Positions 54,031 to 64,000 of a stretch of 64,000 nucleotides of DNA are shown here, one piece after another. How positions within the stretch are numbered: the stretch's first letter is position 1; each line of letters opens with the position of its first letter. The position numbers and the translations under genes were made by a program. Source of the stretch: Ypsolopha sequella (taxonomy: Eukaryota; Arthropoda; Insecta; Lepidoptera; Ypsolophidae); the NCBI GenBank assembly GCA_934047225.1, contig OW203992.1, positions 16,419,501 to 16,483,500 on the forward strand. The letters run 5' to 3'. A model generated the notes under the pieces. That model was not told the origin of the DNA. It saw only the letters and a list, made by a program, of their open reading frames with translations, and ran no database searches.

Positions 54031-55514
54031 ACCCAGACCGGTGAATTTTTCCATCATACTTGTCCACTGTTATTTTTGCATCTGCCTGATATACCAGCTT
54101 GTACTGCACATAAAGAACGCTCAATACTCTAAATACTTTAATAATATACCTGCTTTTATAATAAGATTAATAAGTGACGAGACCACCAATCTAGAGAATC
54201 TTCATAGTGAGATATTAAATATGACATCACTTTCAAATTGTATTTTCGTGAATTCGACATCTGAAATCAGTAAATTACAGAATTATGATTTAACTTCGAC
54301 ACTTGTAACTTATGCAGCTAAATTCATGCTCAAGATTCGGTAAGTGATCAGAACTACGAGTAAGATTCAGTGACTTCTTTCTGTGAAATTAGAATATGTT
54401 TTAGTTTTAGGTTTCCTAACCCAAACATCGATGATTCGATGGTACGAATTGTGTGTCGAAAGATATGTCCGTACATAGTGAATTTTGTCTCAAAGAAATC
54501 TATAGGTACCTAAAAGAATACCCTGGCTTACCGACTGGCTGACTGAATATCGTTGGACTGATCTATTAACGCCTAGGCCAAACGGCTGGACCTAGGAACG
54601 TGAAACTTGGGCTACAGGTTCCTGGTATGACGTGGACATCCGCAATTCCGCAAAGAAGGGATTTTAGGCAATTCTTACGGGATCCAAATAAACGGTATCC
54701 GGATCAGGGCTACGGGGCGTTAACTAGTAGGTAGCCTTGATGAGTGAGTCACATTTCTCTTTGACTCGCACTTGGTCAATCTCCCGATTTGTTCAACTCA
54801 ACCTCTTTTAAATCAATCGGTAAAAGAAGCCAAAATTTTACAATTCCGCGGAAAGGATCATTCATTTATCCTTGTAACTGATTGATCAGTTGAATTCAGT
54901 TGATCACTCACCAAATCTCCAGTATCAATTTGGCTCTATCAGTCACCTAATATTTTATAACCAGTTCAGTTTCGGTGACCTCTTGACGTCATACGATTAT
55001 GTTAACTCACAACAACGTCCAGTAGCAAGTTCCGAAACGAGCACCATGGAGCGTATGTCCGGAAGGAACTTCACGGTTCAATTACCCAGGATACCATCAT
55101 AAAGTGATGTCAACCTGACTTCTGCTGCCCGGACATAAAGGGGATTTTCGATCACCAGATAAGTCTCCTTTGGCTGACGACCAGTTCGCAGATGCGGTAC
55201 CGGCCGGCTGGTGCGTGCTACCTAATAAAGCGCGTTCAAACAGAAAGCAATGGAACAGACAGTGCAATGTGAACTCAACGTTTTATCACGTTTTTTGCTG
55301 GTTCACCGCAGTTGTTCGATGAAATGAAAACAGATTTTATGCGTTTTTTAAACGTGCATGCACTGATGTTGTTTAGTCCGAACGAATATCTGAAAGTTCT
55401 TCTGATAGTTTGTTTATTTGTTTTGATGATCTTGCTTCCATTTTGTTGATTGATTAACGTTTTGCGCAATTTAAAATGCGTGTTATCTTTAAATGTGTTT
55501 AAATAGCAAAGTAA
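54031..55514 (+). other. intron DNA with a dispersed-repeat block
   Basis: About 54560-54720 (AACGCCTAGGCCAAACGGCT, AACGTGAAACTTGGGCTACA) looks like a repeat I associate with Lepidoptera. The rest holds frames of up to 70 codons without recognisable motifs. Confidence 0.35.
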
Positions 55515-55835
55515 AATATGAATGAATATGAATATGTTTATTTATTTCAAAGATAACTTAATCTAAATACATCCCACAAAACCAAGTAGAAATTTGGTTT
55601 GTCTGTGGGGAGGGAGTCGCACTTCTTTTTCTATAAATTAGATAGTTATGTACTAAATTATATGTAGTTAGGTACATTAATAGTAAATAATAAAATGCTA
55701 TTTTAATCTGTCAATGTTTTCATGTTTTGTAAAAGGTAAGTTTTATATAACTTCGCGAATTTATTTTTATTTTGTTCAGATCTTATATGAATAGGCATTT
55801 CATTATACAACATTGGAATTTTGCGCTTTAACATT
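55515..55835 (-). pseudogene. LINE reverse-transcriptase C-terminal relic with 3' UTR
   Basis: On the minus strand 55835-55700 reads RKIPMLYNEMPIHIRSEQNK, then NKFAKLYKTYLLQNMKTLTD and a stop, resembling the extreme C-terminus of the LINE at 4716-5332 (FNKLP-x-YIKNEP, NNKLKTYLIQK). The 3' UTR ends in ATGAATATGAATATG repeats near 55520. Only the last 40 or so codons remain. Confidence 0.55.
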
Positions 55836-56324
55836 CATAAAAAATAAAAACCATTGCATTTTGAATATAATACTCAAATAAACAACCCTGACTCTGGTTC
55901 CAGTTGGAATCGTAATAATATTCCTGACTCGAGCTAGAAAATAAAATGCTACAGGCGCTTTTTCGCATATATATGCAAATTCCTTCATTAGTGATTTACC
56001 AATGTCCTACCAGAGTACGTTAACACGAGTTTTCTTGTACGTGTTTCGTGATTTGTCGCTGGAAATAGTGGATATTTGTTTTGGATGTGCACCTGCTTTG
56101 TCGCACGACTACCTAGGATTCTTCTATGGAAACGATGCTTTGAGGATTTGTAACAAAATATAACGGCAAAATACAACTTCAGCTAAAAGCAATGTAGTAC
56201 ATATATACTCTAGTTTACTATACCTATATGCATATACGTATTTTTATCGATAATCTGGTATATACAAAATAATTGGATTTTCCATAAGAATGAAGTTAGG
56301 ATTTTTTAAATGAATTTTTTTGTC

Positions 56325-56385
56325 TTCACTCTTATGGAAAATCTAATTTTTTTGTCTTCACTCTTATGGAAAATCTAATTTAATT
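56325..56385 (+). repeat. 31-bp tandem duplication
   Basis: TTTGTCTTCACTCTTATGGA plus AAATCTAA occurs twice in succession; a partial inverted copy (GGATTTTCCATAAGAATGAA) precedes it at 56276, making a small hairpin. Confidence 0.6.
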
Positions 56386-56480
56386 ATTTTGAAGCAACCA
56401 AAATACCGTTAAATAGTAGATTTCTTGTGCGAGATGGTTGATATTTCAAGTCACGACTGTTTTTTTTTTGCCGAGACGTT

Positions 56481-56964
56481 GTGTATCTGTCGTGGCCATA
56501 TCGTAGAATTGACCATTTCATGATCTGGTTGGCCATATCGTATTTCTGTTCCGCTCCGCTCTGCTCCGCTCGGCTCTCCATATGTACTTACATGTAAACC
56601 TAACACACTCCTCCTCGCTCCGCTTCGCTTCGCTCGTCGTCGCACCTATTTGTGTATCTGTCGTGGCCATATCGTAGAATTGACCATTTCATGATCTGGT
56701 TGGCCATATCGTATTTCTGTTAAAATTGGGAGGGTCGCTTCGCTCCGCTCTGCTCCGCTCGGCTCTCCATATATATTTACATGTAAACCTAACACGCTCC
56801 TCCTCGCTCCGTTTCGCTTCGCTCGTCGTCGCACCTATTTTTTACTTTTGGTTAAAGATTTTTGATTTTATACTTTACGATCTGCCCAACCAGATCATGA
56901 AATGGTCAATTCTACGATATGGTCACGACTTAAGATGAAGTATTACTTCATCTTAGGTCACGAC
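56481..56964. repeat. tandem duplication plus inverted copy (foldback block)
   Basis: Unit 1 (56481-56651) and unit 2 (56652-56838) are near-identical over about 171 bp; both contain GTGGCCATATCGTAGAATTG, then TTTCATGATCTGGTTGGCC, and a GCTCCGCTCTGCTCCGCTCG run. Unit 2 has about 17 extra bp. An inverted partial copy (CCAACCAGATCATGAAATGG) lies at 56875-56928, followed by the palindrome TAAGATGAAGTATTACTTCA at about 56931. Confidence 0.75.
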
Positions 56965-57607
56965 ATATCCAACGACGTTTTGCGCAAAATGACATGAAAC
57001 AAAAAAAAAATAACAAGTCGACAAAAACATACAAAAGCTTTTTCTGCCAATTCTGAAACTGTTAGATACTCAGAATATCCTTATTCTGAGGTTAGATACT
57101 ACTCTTATCTATGACTGTCTGTCAGTATGACACTGTTTTACAGTAGTTTTACCTGTAGGCAAGTCTATGGTTGTACCATATTTTTACCCTCATAAAATTT
57201 AAATTTTATTGTTCGTGGTTTTACCAATGTTACAAAACAAAACAAACGTCTTCCTTTCTAAAATCTTTTTAATAATATGTTCTAAGATAGATTTAATAGA
57301 ATATAAATTATGACGTCTAAAATCGTTAAGAAATTGTAAGACATCTTTTACAATTTAGCATATTTAATAATGTAAAATTTTGATTGGGGCTTATAGCAGT
57401 TCATATAATGTTACTGCAATGCAATTGGACTGTGGAACTCATTACCGCACAGTATTCGCAACTGTCCTACCATGGGCCTTTTCAAGAAAAAGCTAAAAGA
57501 GCGCTACCTCTCGCTGTCATAGTAAACAGGTAAATTTATGTATAGTCTATGTATATCATAGGTAAGTATATAATATGTATATTATAATTATAATTATGTA
57601 TGTATAT
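56965..57607 (+). other. intron DNA, nothing recognised
   Basis: AT-rich, no supported feature. A short frame-like stretch near 57420-57525 (TGGACTGTGGAACTCATTAC) recalls the end of a LINE reverse transcriptase but is too short to call. Confidence 0.35.
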
Positions 57608-57863
57608 AAGGTCTTTCAATTTAAATTGAAAGTAATTTAGGAGGAGATTCAGTATCGTTAATACATCACATTCCGCTGCAAAGCACTTTTTGCGCGAATT
57701 TTTTTTCGCTTCTCAGTACAAAGTGGTCCGATCAACAGACTCAGTTTGTATGGACAAGTGAAGAAAAAGTTCGCGCAAAAAAAAGAACTTTGCAGTGGAA
57801 TGTGATGTATTAACGATACTGAATCACCTCCTAAATTACTTTCAATTTAAATTGGAAGACCTT
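57608..57863. mobile_element. palindromic MITE, AAGGTCTTTCAATTT ends
   Basis: Left AAGGTCTTTCAATTTAAATT and right AATTTAAATTGGAAGACCTT are inverted. The arms continue for about 110 bp (GTATCGTTAATACATCACAT against ATGTGATGTATTAACGATAC). TATA-type sequence flanks both sides, consistent with TA target duplication. Non-coding. Confidence 0.75.
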
Positions 57864-58037
57864 ATATATTTTGTTAAGGTATCATTGTTTTAATAAAATT
57901 CCCTTCGCCTAAGATAAGCTCGCCTGTGTTCGTAATAGTTCGTATCTTCTAATTTATTATATGTCTTAATTGTTTTTCTGTGAACATTAAAGAATAAAGA
58001 AAATACTTATTCCAAATAATAATAATAATAAACAGTT

Positions 58038-58211
58038 TTAAGAGCGGTTTCGTAGCCGAATTGTGAAAATCCCTCCTTTTTATAACACGTATTGAGGTGA
58101 GCCGTGTTTATATAAATCACAATACATTGATAGTAAAGTTTTGTTGAATAATTATTGAGTGAATTTTGAATTTAAGTGTTCTGTTTCGATAATCCGGCTG
58201 CGAAACCGCTC
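58038..58211. mobile_element. TTAA MITE family P2 copy 3, short
   Basis: TTAA at 58038-58041, then GAGCGGTTTCGTAGCCGAAT; the right end is GGCTGCGAAACCGCTC, but the final TTAA has become TCTAAC where the next element begins. Most of the body is deleted. Confidence 0.65.
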
Positions 58212-58214
58212 TAA

Positions 58215-58441
58215 CCCCCGGTTTCTGAAAGGCCAATCAATGTTAACAGTAGATTAAAAAATAATTATCTGCGGATTAAGCCAGAAAAAATGGGAATTTT
58301 ACATTGAAATCAAAAATTAACTAAGTTAATTATTGATTCATCACTATTCAGACTTCATATATGCTTTATTTTCACCGTTATTTGCGGTTAAAGTTTTTTT
58401 AATCTACTGTTAACTTTGATTGGCCTTTCAGAAACCGGGGG
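58215..58441. mobile_element. palindromic MITE flanked by TAA
   Basis: CCCCCGGTTTCTGAAAGGCC at the left and GGCCTTTCAGAAACCGGGGG at the right, flanked by TAA at 58212-58214 and 58442-58444. The arms are about 48 bp and continue with TGTTAACAGTAGATTAAAAA-type text. A 3-bp TWA duplication suggests PIF/Harbinger; a TA duplication (Tc1/mariner) cannot be excluded. Non-coding. Confidence 0.75.
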
Positions 58442-58589
58442 TAAGCGAGAACTTTTAAACCAGTCCAGACCTTACTAAAATTATGTTAATGCTTTCCCAT
58501 AGATGGCGTTAGTTGTTGAAAATAAAACACTAGTTTAATTAAAATATGTAATTTTGCGCACGCTATACAGGCACAGAATCTAGCATATT

Positions 58590-58745
58590 GGGAGCAGGTG
58601 TATTAAAAATACGTTTATGCATATAGGTAAATTAAACTATTGGTACACATTCGCTCCTACCTAAATATGAATTTTATTTAATATTTCTTAATATTTTGTA
58701 CAAATCCGGAGAATCAACCCTTAAGAAAAGACCTTTTCTGTGGGA
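58590..58745 (+). repeat. fragment resembling the right end of family P1
   Basis: AATACGTTTATGCATATAGG, then TTAATATTTCTTAATATTTT, ACAAATCCGGAGAATCAACC and CTTAAG follow the order at 9463-9583, including the CCC-TTAA end. Confidence 0.5.
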
Positions 58746-59084
58746 AGAAACTCTTAGAAGTTCCATAGTTCCATTAGCTTTCATATTTTTTTTACAGAAT
58801 TCAGGGTGGATACCGAGATTTTTTTTTTCCAAGATCTTATAGGTTTTCACTTCAAAGCCAACTTAAGCTCACTGTAATAGTTTCGCTCTATATTACTTAG
58901 GTACGAAAAGTACTCATTACAGAGCAACCCCGCGTGTCAGATGAAAAACGATTCAAGGGCATGGGTGTCCAGAGATTGAGCATCCCATGTTGCATCATGT
59001 AGAACTGAACTCTATGACGTTTCATTACTATTTAAAAAAGCGCGGTCCGAATCATGGCTGTTACGACAACCGAAATGAAATGAA

Positions 59085-61365
59085 ATACACTTATTACAGG
59101 TAAATTTTAATGTAATATAAGTAATTAAATAATCTGTGTATAGGTAATAGTTTTATGTAATAAATAATGATATAGGGAAATAATAAATGTTGGGTTTACT
59201 TAAATTTAATAAAAAAATTACACTTGAATAAAATAAAAATATAGGAATAAGGAATAAATAATTTTATAAATATATGCAATACATATAATAAATATATGCC
59301 TAATTCTGCCCATTCGATTAGTCTTGCTAAGAAGAAGGGCAAAAAAGATTTTACTAAACTACTCTGCTTCTTTTTGAAATAAAATCACGTATTTTTCAAA
59401 ATCGCTGGATATAACTAAAACCAATATAAATACCGTAATTGATACCGAGACTTCGAGAGACAATAAGAAGTCTAAAATATAGACACAAAAGATTTTATTT
59501 ACAGCCAGTAAATTAATCAATTGGCGCGATTTGCTAAAACTTACTTCATAAATGATAGAAGAACACAAGTATATTTTGTTATAACCATGGATATCCTGAT
59601 TATTGCAACAAAATCATCCATAGATAGTTTATATTTACGTCAGCTTCTCCCTTAATAGCCTGTTTTATCTTCATAATTATCAGCCTATTACAGTCAGTTC
59701 CCTGAGCCCTTCCAAGCCGTCTACAAGACTCTAAATTTGAGCGTCCTATCCAGCCAAAACCCAAGACCTTTTTTGGGTCATCGTCGATCCACCAGTTTAA
59801 GCCTTCTTGAACTCCTTTTACCATAATCGTGATAATGTGTTCTATGGTGTGAATAGTCTGTGAAAAACGCATATTTAAATTTTGAACTCGAAATTCAAAA
59901 ATTTCATCTCGTCTGATTACACGGAATTGCCCGATTCTTTCAATCAAGATATCTCATTTTATCTGTCAAATACCCTAAGATAAAGAAATCTCGTTCCGAC
60001 TCACCCCTTGAGCGTGTCTCTACCCAAGAATTCGTGTACCCGGATTCCCAAAAAGTTAAATTTATCGTCGTCACAGTTAAGGCGCCGCCGTGCCCGCCGT
60101 CAAGTGCAGTAATCGTCACGGTCGTGTTTAATTGTTTAATTCGTGCTAATTGTCCCCGGGCTGGGTCCGGGTGTTGCCCGGGTAAGGCAACTTCGCTGAG
60201 CTAACGAACCGTCAGTCACGAGTTTAAGGCTAACACCTAAAGCAGAAATTATAAAAGATTTTCAGTGAAAAATTAAAGGTTTTATGATTGTTCACATTTA
60301 TTTTGCTGGTACTGCAGAACAGGGTGCTCAATTTGGCGTTAGCGGTCGTCGAAACGAAACTTTAAAAATAGATTGAAAATTTCAGATTACTCTTTTGCGT
60401 TGCGTTACTTTAAGAGCTTTTTTTCATTAGCGTAATTCACCGTCCCTTATAGAGCTCTAAAAGACTGCAGTCAGGTAAATAGCGAATATAGTTTACGATC
60501 ATTTTACGATACGGACGTTGCTCCGTATATTCCTTGCGCCGTAGAGCTTCGCCTTAAATTACAGCATTTTAACTCCGCCGGGAATTTTCGCTGAAAATCT
60601 GCTGAGCGCCGTTTCATAACGCTACAATAATTATTTACATACATAATTTAATTCACTTCCACATAAGAAACGAAAACTTTAGACGACCTACCAGAGACGT
60701 ATTAATAGGTCGATGCGACCTACATTCAAATTTAAATCGTTGCTAGTTCACAGATTGTTCCAATAAGACTAGGATTACATATGGTTCTGTTCCAAAATTC
60801 CAATTAATTGGAAATGCTTGTGAATATTCACAAAGTTCTCTTAACCAAGATTAAGTAGCTCTAGAGTTTACTGCATAGGCAATAACCTCATCCGTTTCTG
60901 GAATCGAATCTGGGCCAAACGCAGGGATCACGGTTATGACTAGCCACCAAATTAATAGCGTAATCAAACTCTGTTTATTTGTATTCAAATTAGTCTTTAT
61001 TGCAATCAGCTGTTCATTATAAGTACTGTTGTATTTTATTTTAGTTTTTACTGTTTTTAATCTTTTACGAGGCCTGATACGATTTTGTTTCGCGCCTATA
61101 CAAATGCTCGCTGAACCGAACTCAGGCTCGCGCGTTTTGTGTTTTTATATTTGATGTTTTTGAATATTTGACATGTCTATTTTGTTTATATTTGAATAGT
61201 GATTGAACTCAAGTTTATTAAAGTATTTTTGATTTAAGGTGGGCCATCCCCCTTAGCTGCCATATAAGCGCTTTAGGTGTTTGTGACGTCCTGATGGCTT
61301 CGATGTCAATGAAATTTGCATACATCTTTATATGTTTCCCTTCCCTCTCCGACCCACCTCTCATC
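59085..61365 (+). other. intron DNA; possible LINE tail at the left, otherwise unrecognised
   Basis: GAAATGAAATGAAATACACT near 59080-59095 resembles a minus-strand LINE 3' tail. A 115-codon minus-strand frame (59600-59947; GLNWWIDDDPKKVLGFGWIG) has no family I recognise and may be transposon debris or chance. A GC-richer patch at 60080-60200 has no frame. Confidence 0.3.
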
Positions 61366-61714
61366 AAGAATTTCTGAAATGGTTTCAGGTAAAAACCGGT
61401 TTCCATGAAACGGTAACTGTTTATTTAAAGAAAGTGTATAAACTTAGTCTTCTTTATAATAAAAACGTCTGTATTTATCTTTTTTTTATTTCCAGTATAG
61501 ATAAAAATTATACAACTTGTTAAACTTTTCTTAAAAACGAGGCAATATTCACGATACCCTTACAGCTATTATGATGGTCTTTCATCACATTTTGCTTTTT
61601 GGGCTGTATAGAGACGTAGTTAGATGTCGCTAGATAAAGAAAATAAGCTTCACATTTAGTTTTTACCTTTTGTATTAATCCTAAGAAAAATCCAGGCGTA
61701 AAGAGGCCTCTTAA
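61366..61714 (-). mobile_element. TTAA element family P1 copy 2 (partial)
   Basis: An inverted copy of 8830-9190: it shares CAGGTAAAAACCGGTTTCCA-type text, AAACGGTAACTGTTTAT, TATTTCCAGTATAGATAAAA, AAACGAGGCAATATTCACGA and GGGCTGTATAGAGACGTAGT, and ends CGTAAAGAGGCCTC-TTAA at 61711-61714. The other end of the element is missing. Confidence 0.7.
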
Positions 61715-63154
61715 CCTGGCTCTGGATAGCCAAAAACAACGACTACTTTAACGGTATTTTCCGAAAATTTGGCTGTTTTGTATTTTTTTTTCTATAATTT
61801 TATATGAAATTAGTAAAAAGTGTTTCTTTTATTCCATAGAAGACTTTGTGACCAATGAACTATATTTTTGTCATCCGATTTAAACTAAGATATTTAGTTT
61901 AATTCATATCGACGCCAGTGACAGCGAAATTCGGCAAACCGGCTTTCACATTAAGGTAGATTGTACTGAAATAAACAAAGATATAAAAAAGTGTTTCACT
62001 TATTCGATTCGATTTGGAACGGTCTGTTATATCATGTATGTAATTTATATTCAAATCTTTTCATTTCTTTAAAAACACCGCAAAGATTCTAGAGATATTA
62101 TCAAAATTTCATATGTGGCCTCTTCTTCATTTTACGGCTTCCAGTCCCGGCCTAAATTAGGTAAAATTATTGGTATTGGCTTGCGCTTGTGAATATTGCA
62201 AAACATTTGTCACCGGAGCATACTTTAGTATAGATTCTAGTCTTCAAGACGACTGTCCACAACGTCTATGTTTATTTATATTATATAGAGAGGCTCAAAA
62301 GATAACAAGCATTTGTTCGTTGCAATCTCCAGCGTACATTTTTAGCACCTACCCGGTCTTTAACCAAGCAACACAAATAAAGCTCTAAGATATTTATTGG
62401 AAACCCTTATGTTCGTAGGATGAATATAAACAAACATCACCCAACTGTCGAGGATGGTGATGAGATAATCCAAATTATCATAATAATGGGTTCCGACGAA
62501 ACAGATACGATTGTCTACGTTTCAAACTACACGTTAAGCCCGGTCAAGGGTTAAGTTAAACACGGTTAAGTATGCGGTTTTGTACAAAAGACACTTTAAG
62601 TGCAGGTCGTTTTGGAGTGTCGTGTTTTTGTAGCGGCTTTTCCGAGTTGCGGTTATCTGATGATGATAAACATCTGGTTTAGATTAGGCCTGAATCGCCA
62701 CTTTTAGTCAAGAGGCCGCGCAAACAGTTGAAAACATCGAAGGAAATACGCTCTCGTGTAGAGATTCACGGAAAAGCAGTTGGTGTGTAGTAAAACGCGT
62801 AGGGAAAAAATAGCAATGGGATACATAAACACAGCAGGGAGATTCCGTGTCAACGGCCGCGGCTTTGTTCCCCATCCCGCTCCTCCCCCCTTCAACCCGT
62901 CAAGGCTCCTACACGCGCCCTGCCGCGTCGCGAACGGGGAAGCGATTTCAAGGGTGGCTTGCGATTACAATATTTCCCTGAACTGACGATAAGAAATTAA
63001 GGTCGCTAAGACACGTCAACGATAATAACATTAATCACGCCTCGCTTTATCAGCGCATTGGTATTCCCCTTAAGAGGCAGGCGAGGTTGCATAGTTCATC
63101 AAAACGGAATATCAAAATCATTTGTACATTACATATTGTATACATATTCTTAAT
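61715..63154 (+). other. intron DNA, nothing recognised
   Basis: About 1.4 kb. A GC-rich patch (62855-62945) carries frames on both strands without recognisable domains. No repeats noticed. Confidence 0.35.
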
Positions 63155-63405
63155 GTAGTGTGTTTTATTCCGATTTATTCCGGTAATTAATTCGGATTCG
63201 ATTACAGAATATCTAGGTTCCCAACTGTCTATTTTATAAGAACACTGATTTAAACATGAAATATGAGAAAAATAAGTTTACTATGGAAATTTTTCAAATT
63301 ATTTATATTTCGTCTTTAAATCAGTGTTCATAAAAAATATACATTACGGAACCTAAATATTCTGTAATCCAATCGGAATAAACACACATTCCGTTTGTAT
63401 GAACT
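63155..63405. repeat. inverted-repeat element
   Basis: The left arm (63158-63272: TATTCCGATTTATTCCGG, GATTACAGAATATCTAGGTT, AGAACACTGATTTAAACATG) is mirrored on the right (63292-63400: CGTCTTTAAATCAGTGTTCA, AACCTAAATATTCTGTAATC, CAATCGGAATAAACACA). The loop is about 20-40 bp. It is probably a MITE. Confidence 0.65.
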
Positions 63406-64000
63406 ATGAATCGGCGCCGGCCTCTTAATGTACTTGATTGTTTTTTTGTTTTTCGAAAGGAGGTGATTTCTATCTAAATTAAGACGAGACCCTACCCTAC
63501 TGGAATAACGGGCTGATAACGTTTTTTGTGCCCGAATAAAATAAAGTGATCCTGTTTTGTCGCTTGATATCCAGGTCAGGAATCGAAGGAACTATTTCTT
63601 CTCGCTAAATAGGAAGTAGGTCTCGAATAAAAATCCGCCCCAAAACTGGAACTATCGATACAAGAAGATTGCTGAACTTATTATGACATCTCGCGCCGAG
63701 AAATGTATCTTTGGGGTCGTGACATGAATCAAATAAGACTTTCCGTCGAGGAAAGTCGAGGGCCTATACGTGAGCTTCCTGATATGAAAACACAAGTTTC
63801 GATTACCAATTTATACGGTAATGATATTTTAAACGTACGGTTTTATTCGAATACGCGGGAGTATAGGACCCTAGACGAGGAGAAACTCTTTGCAACTTTT
63901 CTCAAAGCTTCTGGTGAATTTTGATCAATATTTGTTTTGTGAAAGAAGGTGACAGCCAAATTCACACATAATACATTGGTACGCGATCGAGGGTTATTTA
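63406..64000 (+). other. window end, nothing recognised
   Basis: A 73-codon plus-strand frame (63703-63924) has no family I recognise, and its flanks lack clear splice signals. It is left uncalled. Confidence 0.3.

Noticed and set aside
56451..56834. Two similar 62-64 codon minus-strand Arg/Ser-rich proteins
   Set aside because: They are translations of the tandem repeat units at 56481-56838; similarity reflects the duplication.
63703..63924. Downstream exon near the window end
   Set aside because: No cadherin motifs, no other recognised domain and no clear flanking splice sites.

Overview
This window reads as arthropod nuclear DNA, most likely from a moth or butterfly. It is AT-rich, gene-sparse and packed with transposon debris. 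It has intron-split genes with GT/AG borders, a neural-cadherin-type first coding exon close to insect CadN, and an insect BTB zinc-finger gene. Several dispersed repeats look like ones I associate with lepidopteran genomes: a tRNA-derived SINE whose body includes ACATCGTGAGGAAACC, a repeat running from CAAGTGCGAGT to GGTTCCGTA, and a block starting ACCGACTTCAAAAAAGGAGG. The species cannot be fixed from the sequence alone. There is no sign of bacterial operons, CRISPR arrays or rRNA.

Layout. (1) 1-5,000: a compact two-exon BTB plus double C2H2 zinc-finger gene on + (1968-2688 joined to 3973-4229, 325 codons); its 1.28-kb intron carries a LINE tail and a foldback repeat. (2) 5,000-13,200: repeats only, namely LINE relics, a THAP-domain relic, a SINE, and a 1.8-kb palindrome (8272-10075) interrupted exactly at its centre by a TTAA-flanked insert. 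(3) 13,200-14,130: a CpG-dense, GC-rich island, the best candidate for the cadherin promoter and 5' leader. (4) 19,213-20,544: the first coding exon of the cadherin gene, with acceptor, three-codon upstream ORF, signal peptide and phase-1 donor. (5) 20,545-64,000: no further host exon was recognised, so this is probably the 5' part of a very long cadherin intron, more than 43 kb, filled with mobile elements.

The best-defined mobile elements are: a 2.8-kb hAT transposon (46024-48824) with perfect 15-bp terminal repeats and a perfect 8-bp target duplication, whose transposase carries one frameshift; a 5'-truncated Jockey/CR1-type LINE (37.3-41.5 kb, minus strand), split by a second LINE tail and frameshifted in a homopolymer; non-autonomous elements with 8-bp duplications at 31692, 36227 and 45573; and at least four unrelated families of short elements that insert at TTAA, several nested in one another. 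Two copies of one TTAA family form a filled/empty site pair that dates a further MITE.

The host genes are independent: a probable nuclear transcription regulator and a cell-adhesion receptor. The other DNA is mainly a record of layered transposition. All repeat-family calls come from comparing copies within this window by eye; no database search was possible.
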